From positions 1 to 64,000 of the forward strand of contig NZ_QWEH01000004.1 in NCBI RefSeq assembly GCF_003515705.1: a DNA stretch of 64,000 nucleotides, read 5' to 3'. The notes beneath the pieces were generated by a model. It saw only the letters and a program-made list of their open reading frames with translations. It did not search any database and was not told the origin of the DNA. Of this stretch, positions 36,505-45,014 are shown one piece after another; position 1 is the stretch's first letter, and each line of letters begins with the position of its first letter. The DNA is from Oceanobacillus profundus (GTDB taxonomy: Bacteria; Bacillota; Bacilli; Bacillales; Amphibacillaceae). The translations under genes were made by a program, and so were the position numbers.

Positions 36505-38637
36505 TTAGTCTTCCCAGCGAATCTCTAGCTTATCTCCAGTGATAATTTTCTCATCAAACGAGGTCGGGAGATTATTCTTCAACAATTTAAACTTTCCGTT
36601 TGCCTTGGTTAAATCGATGTGTACATAACGAAAAACATCCTGAAAAATGAATGGCTCTATTTTTCTTTCTTTCAGCGTAAGTACATCGTGTGGCTGAATA
36701 GGGTCCTCTATACTTAATAAATCCTCATCTCGCTTGATTCTAACAAGAGGTTGTGTCAATATAACCTTTTCATCATTAAACGTGACAGTGACCTTATTTA
36801 AAGCTTTTTTATCAAGCTGCTGTAACAGATCATGGACGGTCGGTTGCTTTGCTAGTATGACTTCTATTCGATCATTTTGTTTTAAGGTGTCATCTAACGC
36901 TGATTCTTCATTGTTGACCAAAATTCTAGTTGTCCCAGTAGTTAGCGTGATAGAATGGTTATTGAGTCGTATTGTAAATGGTTTTGTAGTGATACTCGGA
37001 ACCAAATTTCGCTCTAGTAAAAATGCACGGATTGTTCTTGTTTGTTTCCAGGTGACTTTGTCGCCATCTTTTATACTATAATTTGAGTTTTTAATACTGC
37101 CATTTACATAAAAGTCTGTTTGCAGCTTATAAGGCTTTTTGTTATAGAAGATAGTCATAGATGGCGCTTCACCAATAAGTTCCTTTAAAGTCGTCTGTAC
37201 TGGCTTTCCATCGGCACCAGCAACAAATTCAATTTCATCCCCATCTATAATTAAGTCATCAACGTGGGCGGCGTTATTGTTTAAATAGATTTGCGGTGCT
37301 TTGCCAAAGCTGCCAGGTAGTGTTATTTCTTTACCATTTACAGTAACAATAGAGGCTAACCCTGGTTTTCCATAAAGCTTATTCAATTTGATCCCAGCTT
37401 GAATCAAGCAATCGCCAATAGTAAGTTGCTTCATCTCAAATAGTCGAATGACTTGCTTGTTCACTGTTACACTCACATAATGCACAGGATTTTGTCTGGC
37501 GGCAATTGCAATACCAATTGGCGTAACAAAGTCAGGACCCGTTGGGACACCTTCATGACGTAAATTTTGGATTGCGTCGCTTCCGCGAATAGCAACCCGA
37601 TTATGCGGAAGATCCATTTTATCTGCAAGATTTGTTGTTAAGTTTGGTGTTAAGCTTCCTCCACCAACAAGCATGATTGCACGCGGAGCTTTTGCATTTA
37701 ACTGAAGAATTTCAGTAGCTATTGCTTCAGCCAGACGCTCGACAGATGCTGCAATATCTTTGGCAAGTGTCTCATAGGTGATGACAGATTCAAAACCTAG
37801 TATATCTGCAACCGTGTATTCCCCGTTATTCACGATTGCTCGTTTCGTTTCCTCTGCCTTAGGAAAATCAAGTAAGTAATGATCACTTATCGCTTCAGTC
37901 ACTTCATCACCAGCGATAGGTACCATTCCATAAGCTACAACAGTACCTCTATCCGTAATTGCAATATCACTCGTTCCTGCACCAATATCAACAAGCGCTA
38001 CATTCAGTCTGCGCATCGACTCGGGTATTAACACATGTATCGCTGCTATTGGCTCTAGTGTTAGTGCCTCCATATCCAGATCTGCACGTCGAAGGGCTGC
38101 TAGCAATGATTCGACAACTATTTTAGGAAGAAACGTAGCAATTATTTCAACTGTAGCTTCTTCACCGCTCTGGTCAATGAGCGAGCCGATTTGTTCTTGA
38201 TCTAACTTATAATTTAGAACAGAATACCCAACACAGTAATAGTTATTGTAATCATTATTTTTATCTTTTTTCGCTAGCGTTTGCTGTGCGTGTTGAACAG
38301 CAGTGAGCTCTAAATGCTTGATAACATCTAAATCTGTAATTGGGTGATGGTGCAATGAAATGGAAGCACTTGCTTCCACTGTTTTTAATGATCTTCCGGC
38401 TGCGGCAACACAGGTTTTGGTAAACGGGCTACCTGCTCTTTCTTCAAGTTTTTCTTTGACCTCTTGAATGACTTGAGCAACCGCTACTACATTATGTATT
38501 TGTCCGTCACGCATTGAGCGTTCTGTATGTTCTTTCATATAATAATCAATTACTTTGAATTTGTTATCGAGACTCTCCAATATAATGCCAGTAACGGAAC
38601 GAGTGCCAATATCGAGGGCAAAAATAGGTTCTCCCAT
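36505..38637 (-). CDS. FtsA/PilM-type actin-like ATPase with beta-grasp-like tail
   Basis: 710 residues, far longer than FtsA (~420). Residues 1-390 are an actin/Hsp70-fold ATPase: phosphate-1 'IFALDIGTRSVTGII' (4-18), phosphate-2 'VALVDIGAGTSDIAI' (about 213-227), adenosine motif 'AIMLVGGGSLTPNL' (about 319-332), and an inserted 1C-type region (about 85-185) as in FtsA. Residues 400-710 hold five short modules, each ending in a GD/ND-x-(I/V/L)-x-hydrophobic turn ('DGDEIEFV', 'DGDKVTWK', 'QNDRIEVI', 'PHDVLTLK', 'TGDKLEIRW'), like ThiS/SLBB beta-grasp domains. There is no C-terminal amphipathic membrane helix of FtsA. Often labelled cell division protein; true role unknown. Confidence 0.85.
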   Translation of the reverse strand: MGEPIFALDIGTRSVTGIILESLDNKFKVIDYYMKEHTERSMRDGQIHNVVAVAQVIQEVKEKLEERAGSPFTKTCVAAAGRSLKTVEASASISLHHHPITDLDVIKHLELTAVQHAQQTLAKKDKNNDYNNYYCVGYSVLNYKLDQEQIGSLIDQSGEEATVEIIATFLPKIVVESLLAALRRADLDMEALTLEPIAAIHVLIPESMRRLNVALVDIGAGTSDIAITDRGTVVAYGMVPIAGDEVTEAISDHYLLDFPKAEETKRAIVNNGEYTVADILGFESVITYETLAKDIAASVERLAEAIATEILQLNAKAPRAIMLVGGGSLTPNLTTNLADKMDLPHNRVAIRGSDAIQNLRHEGVPTGPDFVTPIGIAIAARQNPVHYVSVTVNKQVIRLFEMKQLTIGDCLIQAGIKLNKLYGKPGLASIVTVNGKEITLPGSFGKAPQIYLNNNAAHVDDLIIDGDEIEFVAGADGKPVQTTLKELIGEAPSMTIFYNKKPYKLQTDFYVNGSIKNSNYSIKDGDKVTWKQTRTIRAFLLERNLVPSITTKPFTIRLNNHSITLTTGTTRILVNNEESALDDTLKQNDRIEVILAKQPTVHDLLQQLDKKALNKVTVTFNDEKVILTQPLVRIKRDEDLLSIEDPIQPHDVLTLKERKIEPFIFQDVFRYVHIDLTKANGKFKLLKNNLPTSFDEKIITGDKLEIRWED

Positions 38638-38687
38638 CGCTTAAACTCCTTCCTTTTAATAGTATGATAGTTTTTTACAATCTTATC

Positions 38688-38722
38688 CGTCCGGTGTCAT
38701 GCCAGGCAGTTGTGCTTCTTAG
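38688..38722 (+). repeat. Dispersed repeat, degenerate copy 3
   Basis: GTCCGGTGTCATGCCAGGCA then GTTGTGCTTCTTA aligns with the right half of the 56-kb copy (GTCCGTACGTCGCTAACCAG GCGCTTCTGCTTTTGTA) with gaps. Weakest of the four copies. Confidence 0.4.
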
Positions 38723-38870
38723 TGCCTGATCTCAGTCTCTCCAAAACGGGTCTCAAAAAAGAGAATAGTAAAAAGATATCTATTATATTATAAACTTATT
38801 GGTGACAAATAAAAGAATTTTAGCTATAATTGTCTCTAATTATTAAAAAATGACTTCAGGGGGACTGGAA

Positions 38871-39944
38871 ATGAGTAATGAAATGGAACAGCTTAGAGTT
38901 CAGATGGATGATGTGAATTTAGAAATTTTGGAATTAATAAACCGTCGTGCAGAGATTGTTCAGCAAATCGGTCAGTTGAAAACAAAGCAAAGTATCAAAC
39001 GATTTGATCCAGTACGTGAAAGAGAAATGTTGGATAAAATTAAGGATAACAATAATGGTCCTTTTCAAAATTCAACACTGGAGCATATTTTTAAAGAAAT
39101 TTTTAAAGCGAGTTTGGAATTGCAGGAAGATGATCATAGTAAAGCATTACTCGTTTCTCGAAAAAAGAAACCTGAAAATACAGTGATTGACATTAAAGGT
39201 GCTAAAGTAGGAAATGGTAACACTAGCTATGTTTTTGGACCGTGTGCAGTTGAAAGCTATGAGCAGGTGGCTGCAGTTGCGGAATCTGTAAAAAGTAAAG
39301 GACTTAAATTACTGCGTGGGGGAGCGTTTAAACCTAGAACTTCACCTTACGATTTCCAAGGACTTGGCGTAGAAGGACTCCAAATTTTAAAACGAGTTGC
39401 TGATGAATATGATTTAGCGGTAATTAGTGAGATTGTAAACCCAGCACATATTGAAGAAGCTGTTGATTACATTGATGTGATTCAAATTGGTGCAAGAAAC
39501 ATGCAAAACTTTGAATTATTGAAGGCCGCAGGGGATACAAATAAACCAGTACTATTAAAACGTGGTTTATCGGCAACGATTTCTGAATTCATCAATGCAG
39601 CAGAGTACATTATTTCCCGTGGTAATGGGAATATTATTTTATGTGAACGTGGTATCCGAACATACGAAAAAGCAACACGTAACACATTAGATATTTCAGC
39701 AGTTCCAATTTTGAAACAAGAAACACATCTTCCGGTAATGGTTGATGTTACACATTCGACAGGAAGACGTGACTTACTGCTACCGACTGCAAAGGCAGCA
39801 CTTGCAATTGGAGCTGATGGTGTTATGGCTGAAGTACATCCAGATCCTGCGGTGGCGTTATCTGACTCTGCACAGCAAATGGACATTCCAACATTCGATA
39901 TATTCTTTGAAGAGCTTAAAGGTATCGAAAATCGATTGAAATAG
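38871..39944 (+). CDS. aroA: Bifunctional DAHP synthase / chorismate mutase AroA
   Basis: 357 residues. Residues 1-90 are an AroQ chorismate mutase domain ('[23 protein letters not shown]', '[10 protein letters not shown]'); it acts as the feedback sensor. Residues 105-350 are the DAHP synthase barrel: '[12 protein letters not shown]', '[19 protein letters not shown]', '[13 protein letters not shown]', '[11 protein letters not shown]', '[12 protein letters not shown]', '[17 protein letters not shown]'. First step of aromatic synthesis; chorismate also feeds the dhb pathway. CAGGGGG lies before ATG 38871; the frame is open 7 codons upstream. Confidence 0.97.
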   Translation: MSNEMEQLRVQMDDVNLEILELINRRAEIVQQIGQLKTKQSIKRFDPVREREMLDKIKDNNNGPFQNSTLEHIFKEIFKASLELQEDDHSKALLVSRKKKPENTVIDIKGAKVGNGNTSYVFGPCAVESYEQVAAVAESVKSKGLKLLRGGAFKPRTSPYDFQGLGVEGLQILKRVADEYDLAVISEIVNPAHIEEAVDYIDVIQIGARNMQNFELLKAAGDTNKPVLLKRGLSATISEFINAAEYIISRGNGNIILCERGIRTYEKATRNTLDISAVPILKQETHLPVMVDVTHSTGRRDLLLPTAKAALAIGADGVMAEVHPDPAVALSDSAQQMDIPTFDIFFEELKGIENRLK

Positions 39945-39956
39945 ATAATAGTAGAA

Positions 39957-39989
39957 GAAAGGCTGCAATTATGCAGCCTTTCTTTTTTT
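39957..39989 (+). terminator. Terminator of aroA
   Basis: GAAAGGCTGCA/TGCAGCCTTTC, perfect 11-bp stem, 4-nt loop, T-run. Confidence 0.92.
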
Positions 39990-40242
39990 GGAGGAGGTAA
40001 TGAAAATCCTCCTTTCGTTATAATAATGAGTGCCATTAACATTGTCGATTATCACTAACGCTTATATAATGATATGCATATGAAGCCGTATGATCGTATA
40101 GCATTTTTGGAAATGTATTTTCATAACTTTCACTTCAGTAAGTAATAGAAGTATGCTAGTATTGTTTTTTGTTAAAACTAATAGTGGATGAACTCGCATT
40201 TGTGTACATTTTAGGACAATTTCTTGGTTTTTAAGATTTTTT

Positions 40243-40271
40243 TTGTAATTTTTTTCATCCTAGAGTATTAT
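40243..40271 (+). promoter_or_regulatory. Sigma-A promoter of ccpA
   Basis: TTGTAA, 17-bp spacer, TATTAT, 46 bp before ccpA. The rest of 39990-40316 shows no gene. Confidence 0.55.
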
Positions 40272-40316
40272 ATAAAGAATAGAAGTCGATTTGTAATATT
40301 AGGAGGTAGACTTTAG

Positions 40317-41318
40317 ATGAACATAACGATATATGATGTAGCTCGTGAGGCGAATGTTTCAATGGCTACAGTGTCTCGTGTTGTTAACGGAAATCCGAAT
40401 GTAAAACCAACAACACGTAAAAAAGTATTAGCAACGATTGAACGATTAGGCTATCGTCCAAATGCAGTGGCTAGAGGATTGGCAAGTAAAAAAACAACTA
40501 CTGTAGGAGCGATTATTCCAGATATCTCGAATATCTTCTTTTCCGAACTTGCCCGAGGAATTGAAGACATTGCAACGATGTATAAATATAATATTATTTT
40601 GAGTAGTTCGGATCAGAACAAAGATAAAGAACTGCAACTCATCAATACGATGCTAGAAAAACAAGTGGACGGAATTTTATTTATGGGAGGCAGCATCGAC
40701 GAGGATCATATCCAACAATTCAAAACGTCTTCTGTACCAGTTGTACTTGCAGCTACGTATGATCCCGCAGATCAGATTCCTTCAGTAAATATCGATTATG
40801 AACTCGCGGCATATGAAGCGACTAAACATTTGATCGATAAAGGACACAAACACCCTGCATTAGTTGCAAGTAATTTAGATTTTGGTGTTAATACATTAAA
40901 ATATAATGGATACGTTCGTGCGCTCAAGGAAGCTTCTATTGAAATTAATGAAGAATTCATTTACAGAGGCGTTTATGCTTATCAAACGGGATTAGATGCA
41001 GTAGAATATTTCGCAAACTTGGATGAAAAACCGACTGCTATATTTGTAACTTATGATGAGCTTGCACTAGGTGTTATTCATGGAGCACAGGACAGGGGAT
41101 TAGATGTACCAAATGATCTCGAAGTATTTGGCTTTGATAACACAAGACTTGCAACAATGGTGCGACCTACATTGACTACAGTTGTACAACCAACCTATGA
41201 TATTGGTGCAGTAGCAATGCGTCTGCTTACAAAATATATGAATAAAGAAGAAGTAGAAGATAATAATGTTGTATTACCACATCGACTTGAATTAAGAAAC
41301 TCAACATTAGAAAAATAA
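40317..41318 (+). CDS. ccpA: Catabolite control protein CcpA
   Basis: 333 residues. LacI-type helix-turn-helix at the N-terminus ('[24 protein letters not shown]') with hinge '[18 protein letters not shown]', then a periplasmic-binding-protein core that binds HPr-Ser46-P. Full length and strongly conserved in character. Global repressor/activator of carbon metabolism; a likely target here is the acu operon. AGGAGG 9 nt before ATG. The order aroA-ccpA-motP is as in B. subtilis. Confidence 0.97.
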   Translation: MNITIYDVAREANVSMATVSRVVNGNPNVKPTTRKKVLATIERLGYRPNAVARGLASKKTTTVGAIIPDISNIFFSELARGIEDIATMYKYNIILSSSDQNKDKELQLINTMLEKQVDGILFMGGSIDEDHIQQFKTSSVPVVLAATYDPADQIPSVNIDYELAAYEATKHLIDKGHKHPALVASNLDFGVNTLKYNGYVRALKEASIEINEEFIYRGVYAYQTGLDAVEYFANLDEKPTAIFVTYDELALGVIHGAQDRGLDVPNDLEVFGFDNTRLATMVRPTLTTVVQPTYDIGAVAMRLLTKYMNKEEVEDNNVVLPHRLELRNSTLEK

Positions 41319-41347
41319 TACCGATATAAATAGTAAATTAGATAGAT

Positions 41348-41409
41348 GTTCAAAATGTTACCAACCAATTTGAAGAGCTTATGCTGCGGAAATAGGTAAC
41401 CTTTTGAAC
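41348..41409 (+). terminator. Long hairpin between ccpA and motP
   Basis: GTTCAAAATGTTACC pairs with GGTAACCTTTTGAAC (14 of 15), loop of 32 nt, followed by TCTTCTTGTTTT. It may be the ccpA terminator, an attenuator before motP, or an operator-like dyad. Confidence 0.5.
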
Positions 41410-41444
41410 TCTTCTTGTTTTAGTAAAGTAACATAGGGAGCTAA

Positions 41445-42275
41445 ATGAATATGAGAAAACGCGATTTCCTAACTCCAATTGGTATTACTCTAGGTTTTAT
41501 TATGCTTATGTTAGCAATTATGACGAATAGTGGTACGGAGGGGGTTGCATCGTTTGCTGACATACCTTCCGTATTTATTGTACTCGGAGGCTTAGTTGCT
41601 TCCATGCTGGTCACATTCAAAATGGACCAAATTAAATTAACAGGTAAGATCATGAAGGAGGCATTTCATAAAAATGATATGCAGCTTCCTGAACTAATTA
41701 AACTATTCGTGCGTCTTTCAGAGCGGGCGAGAAGGGAAGGCATTCTCGCATTGGAAAATGAGCTCGAGGAAGTTGAAGACCCATTTATTAAAAAGGGTAT
41801 ACTGCTTGCGGTAGATGGTATTGATCCAGAGGTTATTACTGATATTATGAATGCTGAAATTACAGCTTTGGAAGACCGACATTACAAAGGGAGAGTACTT
41901 TTTGAAAAGGCAGGAGATTATGCACCTGCATGGGGAATGATTGGAACATTAATCGGTCTTGTTCTCATGCTGAATACGTTAGAGGATCCTGGAACGTTAG
42001 GTCCGAGTATGGCAGTAGCGCTCCTTACGACCCTTTATGGAACTGTACTGGCTAATCTGTTTTTCCATCCTATGGCTAGCAAGCTTGAAGCAAAGACAGA
42101 GGAAGAGGTTTTTACAAAGCAAATTATTATTGAAGGTATTATTGGTGTTCAATCGGGACAAAATCCGCGAATTTTAGAAGAGAAGCTTAGTGCCTTTCTT
42201 TCAAATGAAGCAAAAGAAAGAAAAGATGTTGGGCATAACGAAAGCTTCGTTGGAGAGCGTATAAATGAAGCGTAA
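41445..42275 (+). CDS. motP: Flagellar stator subunit MotP (Na+ type)
   Basis: 276 residues, MotA/MotP family with four membrane helices (about 8-28, 34-54, 155-178, 186-206). Seen: 'RARREGILALENELEEVEDPFIKKGI' cytosolic loop with charged residues that contact FliG, and 'GDYAPAWGMIGTLIGLVLML' followed by 'GPSMAVALLTTLYGTVLANLFF', the ion-channel helices. Synteny after ccpA marks it as MotP, partner of MotS in sodium-driven stators. No motS follows: the next 35 bp lead straight to a terminator. AGGGAG is upstream; ATG 41445 or 41451 are both possible. Confidence 0.9.
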   Translation: MNMRKRDFLTPIGITLGFIMLMLAIMTNSGTEGVASFADIPSVFIVLGGLVASMLVTFKMDQIKLTGKIMKEAFHKNDMQLPELIKLFVRLSERARREGILALENELEEVEDPFIKKGILLAVDGIDPEVITDIMNAEITALEDRHYKGRVLFEKAGDYAPAWGMIGTLIGLVLMLNTLEDPGTLGPSMAVALLTTLYGTVLANLFFHPMASKLEAKTEEEVFTKQIIIEGIIGVQSGQNPRILEEKLSAFLSNEAKERKDVGHNESFVGERINEA

Positions 42276-42309
42276 AGAATTGAAAAACAGAATCTGATAT
42301 CGATTCACG

Positions 42310-42348
42310 AGGCAAGAAGCTGTCTATAATGGACAGCTTCTTGCCTTA
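42310..42348. terminator. Convergent terminator motP / acuC
   Basis: AGGCAAGAAGCTGTC/GACAGCTTCTTGCCT, perfect 15-bp stem with 7-nt loop. Confidence 0.9.
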
Positions 42349-42373
42349 CTTATAGGAATCTAATTTTCGATGT

Positions 42374-43531
42374 CTACCGAATTGGTTTCGTATACTTTAA
42401 TAGACTTTTTAATAATTGTTCATTTTTCTCTGAGATCTCAGCCTTTCTAGGAATCTCTGGAATAGCTTCTTCACTATCATGCCAGTTGGCTGGTAGCCTG
42501 ACAGGAGATTCGTTTTGCCACTTCTCTATCCATTGAACTGGAATAGCTCCTGCTGCTGGTTTGCCATGCTTCATCACATTCCATATTTGTGCCCAGGCAC
42601 GCGGAACAACACGCCACATATCATACCCTCCACCACCAATTGCAATCCATTTTCCATTACAGTACTCGTGTGCCAATTCATGTGCCACGAACGGTATTCG
42701 ATCATAAATTGCCATTGTGCCACAAAGGTGTGTTAAAGGATCAAAACAATGCGCATCAGCCCCATTCTGGGTCACAATGACATCCGGCTTGAAAAATGCT
42801 GCAATTTCTCTTACTGCAGTTTCATAGACATGCAGAAAGGATTCATCCTGTGTAAAGGCATCAATTGGAAGGTTAAAGGAATACCCATGCCCTTCCTTAA
42901 TACCACGCTCATTCACATTTCCTGTTCCAGGGAAAAGGTATCTTCCTGTTTCATGAATCGAGAAGGTACATACATTTGGATCATCATAGAACGCCCATTG
43001 TACGCCATCACCATGGTGGGCATCGGTATCAATATATAACACTCTTAATTTGTATTTTTCACGAATATATTTGATTGCAACTGCACTATCGTTGTAAATG
43101 CAAAATCCAGAAGCCTTTCGCTCAAAACCATGATGTAACCCACCTCCAAGATTAAGCACATGATCTTTGTTGCCGCTAATCACTTCATCAACAGCGGTTA
43201 ATGTACCGCCAACTAAAAAGCTACTTGCCTCATGCATATTTTTAAAAATCGGTGTGTCTTCCGTTCCTAAACCATACTCCTGTCCTGCTTTTTCGTTTAA
43301 CCCGCCTCGCCCAGCTCGTTTCACCGCATCGATATAATCATAATCATGAAATAGTGCAAGCTCTTCATCCGTTGCCATCCTTGCAGGAATAATATCTTGC
43401 TTTGTTAAAGCGCCACTCAATTCCAATAATTCTTTCGCTAATTGCACCCTTTTGTGGTTAAAGGGGTGATCTTTATGAAAATGATAGGTAAGATAATCAT
43501 TGGAAAAGACAAAGGCCGAATTGTTTCGCAT
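42374..43531 (-). CDS. acuC: Acetoin utilisation / acetyl-CoA synthetase deacetylase AcuC
   Basis: 385 residues, class I histone-deacetylase fold. Removes the acetyl group from AcsA lysine and restores activity. Zn2+ and active-site residues are visible: 'GGGLHHGFERKASGFCIYND' (about 128-147; His-His pair), 'YIDTDAHHGDGVQ' (about 162-174), 'SIHETGRYLFPGTG' (about 187-200), 'TQNGADAHCFDPL' (about 246-258) and 'GGGGYDMWRV' (about 288-297). The ATG shares its A with the acuB stop (TAATG), giving tight coupling, and the resulting N-terminus fits the family. Confidence 0.96.
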   Translation of the reverse strand: MRNNSAFVFSNDYLTYHFHKDHPFNHKRVQLAKELLELSGALTKQDIIPARMATDEELALFHDYDYIDAVKRAGRGGLNEKAGQEYGLGTEDTPIFKNMHEASSFLVGGTLTAVDEVISGNKDHVLNLGGGLHHGFERKASGFCIYNDSAVAIKYIREKYKLRVLYIDTDAHHGDGVQWAFYDDPNVCTFSIHETGRYLFPGTGNVNERGIKEGHGYSFNLPIDAFTQDESFLHVYETAVREIAAFFKPDVIVTQNGADAHCFDPLTHLCGTMAIYDRIPFVAHELAHEYCNGKWIAIGGGGYDMWRVVPRAWAQIWNVMKHGKPAAGAIPVQWIEKWQNESPVRLPANWHDSEEAIPEIPRKAEISEKNEQLLKSLLKYTKPIR

Positions 43532-44178
43532 TATGTCAGCCCAAGCCCATCGTTTGGCCACAGCAATTCATAGCCAGCATTGCGCAAGTCTTGGATAATA
43601 GGCATTGGATTCATTGTCTGAATACGGAATACGAGAACTTTATAATCTAAATCATTTTTATACGGATAAACTAAGACTGAGGCAATATTTGTTTTTCTTT
43701 TTCCGAAAATAGCTGTAACTTCAGGCAGAATTCCAGGTCTGTCAGGAACCTTTACTTCAATTAAGGAACTTTGAACATGGGTGCCTGTTAATTGGATCAA
43801 TGTATAAAGCATGTCTTTTTCTGTAACAACCCCAACTAAACGATTATTACGGACAACTGGAAGACAAGCAATTTCTTTATCATAAAAAATCGAAGCAATT
43901 TCTTCGACAAAATCCATTGGATGAATCGTAATCACGGGATGACTCATAATTGTTTGGATTTCATTTTGCAATTCACTGTTGTCTGCATCTTTAATAAATG
44001 TTGATGGACTAGCATCACGCACATCTCGATCGGAAACAATTCCAATCACCTGGTTCACATCATCCACAATGATAATATGACGAATACGATGTTTTTCCAG
44101 TAGGTCTAATGCGTTTGCAATAGTTGCTCCAGGCTTGAGTATTACGACTTCCTTTTTCATAATCTCTTCAACATGCAT
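43531..44178 (-). CDS. acuB: CBS-ACT domain protein AcuB
   Basis: 215 residues. Two CBS domains (about 5-60 and 74-130: 'IVDDVNQVIGIVSDRDVRDA', 'PVVRNNRLVGVVTEKDMLYTL') that bind adenine nucleotides, followed by an ACT domain (about 138-205: 'IEVKVPDRPGILPEVTAIFG'). Probably the regulatory sensor of the AcuA/AcuC pair; its ligand is not proven. Sits 1 nt after acuA and overlaps acuC by 1 nt. Confidence 0.95.
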   Translation of the reverse strand: MHVEEIMKKEVVILKPGATIANALDLLEKHRIRHIIIVDDVNQVIGIVSDRDVRDASPSTFIKDADNSELQNEIQTIMSHPVITIHPMDFVEEIASIFYDKEIACLPVVRNNRLVGVVTEKDMLYTLIQLTGTHVQSSLIEVKVPDRPGILPEVTAIFGKRKTNIASVLVYPYKNDLDYKVLVFRIQTMNPMPIIQDLRNAGYELLWPNDGLGLT

Positions 44179-44179
44179 A

Positions 44180-44833
44180 TTACAAACCTTCTCTCATGTC
44201 TCGATATTTATTTCGTGCTAAAAAGCGAAGTTTATCGAATTGTTGAATGGACTCCTCGTGGACATTTTCCCCGATTCGAACCATTAAACAGTTTGCGGGG
44301 TGAGAAATGATTTCAGGGTCATCAGTAGGTGCTGGAAGTAACCCACCTGCGGCCATCATTTTCTCCATGATTTTACGGTAATTCCAAATGCTTAATTTCG
44401 TTCCTTCTAAATCCCAGTGCCAATAATATTCGGTAGAGATAATGATATAGTTTTCCATATATTCGTCCATCATGGAGACCTTTAAAAGGTTTGAGGCAAC
44501 TCTTTCGCCGCGATATGAAGGAATCATTTCAATTGCGCCTAATTCTATTAAGTCTTCCATATTAAACGTTGACCATCTTTCCAGCGGATCGGGATGTAAG
44601 TATGTGACATAGCCGACAATTGTATCTGTTGTTCTGGCAACTATAATTCGTCCCTCTGGAAATTCAGCTATCTCAAGGAGGGCTTCGAATTGTTTTGCTG
44701 CAGGCCGGAAAGCGGTCAGTTGTTCATGGAAATAGTACTGGCTTAACTCGGTTGCAGATAATGGTCCTTCAATAATGATGGTTCCTTGAGCGGTCTCGTA
44801 GGAAATACTGTGAAAAGTCTTTACATGCTCCAT
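44180..44833 (-). CDS. acuA: GNAT acetyltransferase AcuA
   Basis: 217 residues. Acetylates and inactivates acetyl-CoA synthetase. GNAT fold with 'IELGAIEMIPSYRGERVASNLLK' (about 95-117), holding the acetyl-CoA P-loop 'RGERVA'. AGGTGG lies 8 nt before ATG 44833, preferred to an in-frame start 12 codons upstream in front of the ribosome site. First gene of acuABC. In B. subtilis acsA is divergent from acuA; here the neighbour is a penicillin-binding protein gene. Confidence 0.94.
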   Translation of the reverse strand: MEHVKTFHSISYETAQGTIIIEGPLSATELSQYYFHEQLTAFRPAAKQFEALLEIAEFPEGRIIVARTTDTIVGYVTYLHPDPLERWSTFNMEDLIELGAIEMIPSYRGERVASNLLKVSMMDEYMENYIIISTEYYWHWDLEGTKLSIWNYRKIMEKMMAAGGLLPAPTDDPEIISHPANCLMVRIGENVHEESIQQFDKLRFLARNKYRDMREGL

Positions 44834-44850
44834 TTGTTCACCACCTGTAT

Positions 44851-44877
44851 TTAATCCGCTTTCATACATCTATTATA
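44851..44877 (-). promoter_or_regulatory. acu promoter -10 with cre-like site
   Basis: On the minus strand TATAAT (44872-44877) is followed by TGAAAGCGGATTAA (44851-44864), matching 12 of 14 positions of the CcpA operator consensus TGWNANCGNTNWCA. It covers about +1 to +15. B. subtilis acuABC is CcpA-repressed, in line with this. No good -35 was seen. Confidence 0.5.
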
Positions 44878-44969
44878 CAGCATTTCAATTACTATTTTTA
44901 GTATTTTGTGAAAGTTTATCGAAAAGAATAGGCTGGCATTTAGAGGCATAGTAGGGGAGGTGGAGTGAT

Positions 44970-45000
44970 AAAAAAAGAGAGAGCTAAAAAGCTCCCTCAA
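44970..45000 (-). terminator. Terminator of the class A PBP gene
   Basis: Minus strand GAGGGAGC/GCTCTCTC stem with 6-nt loop and a T-run. Confidence 0.8.
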
Positions 45001-45014
45001 AAATATATCATCCA

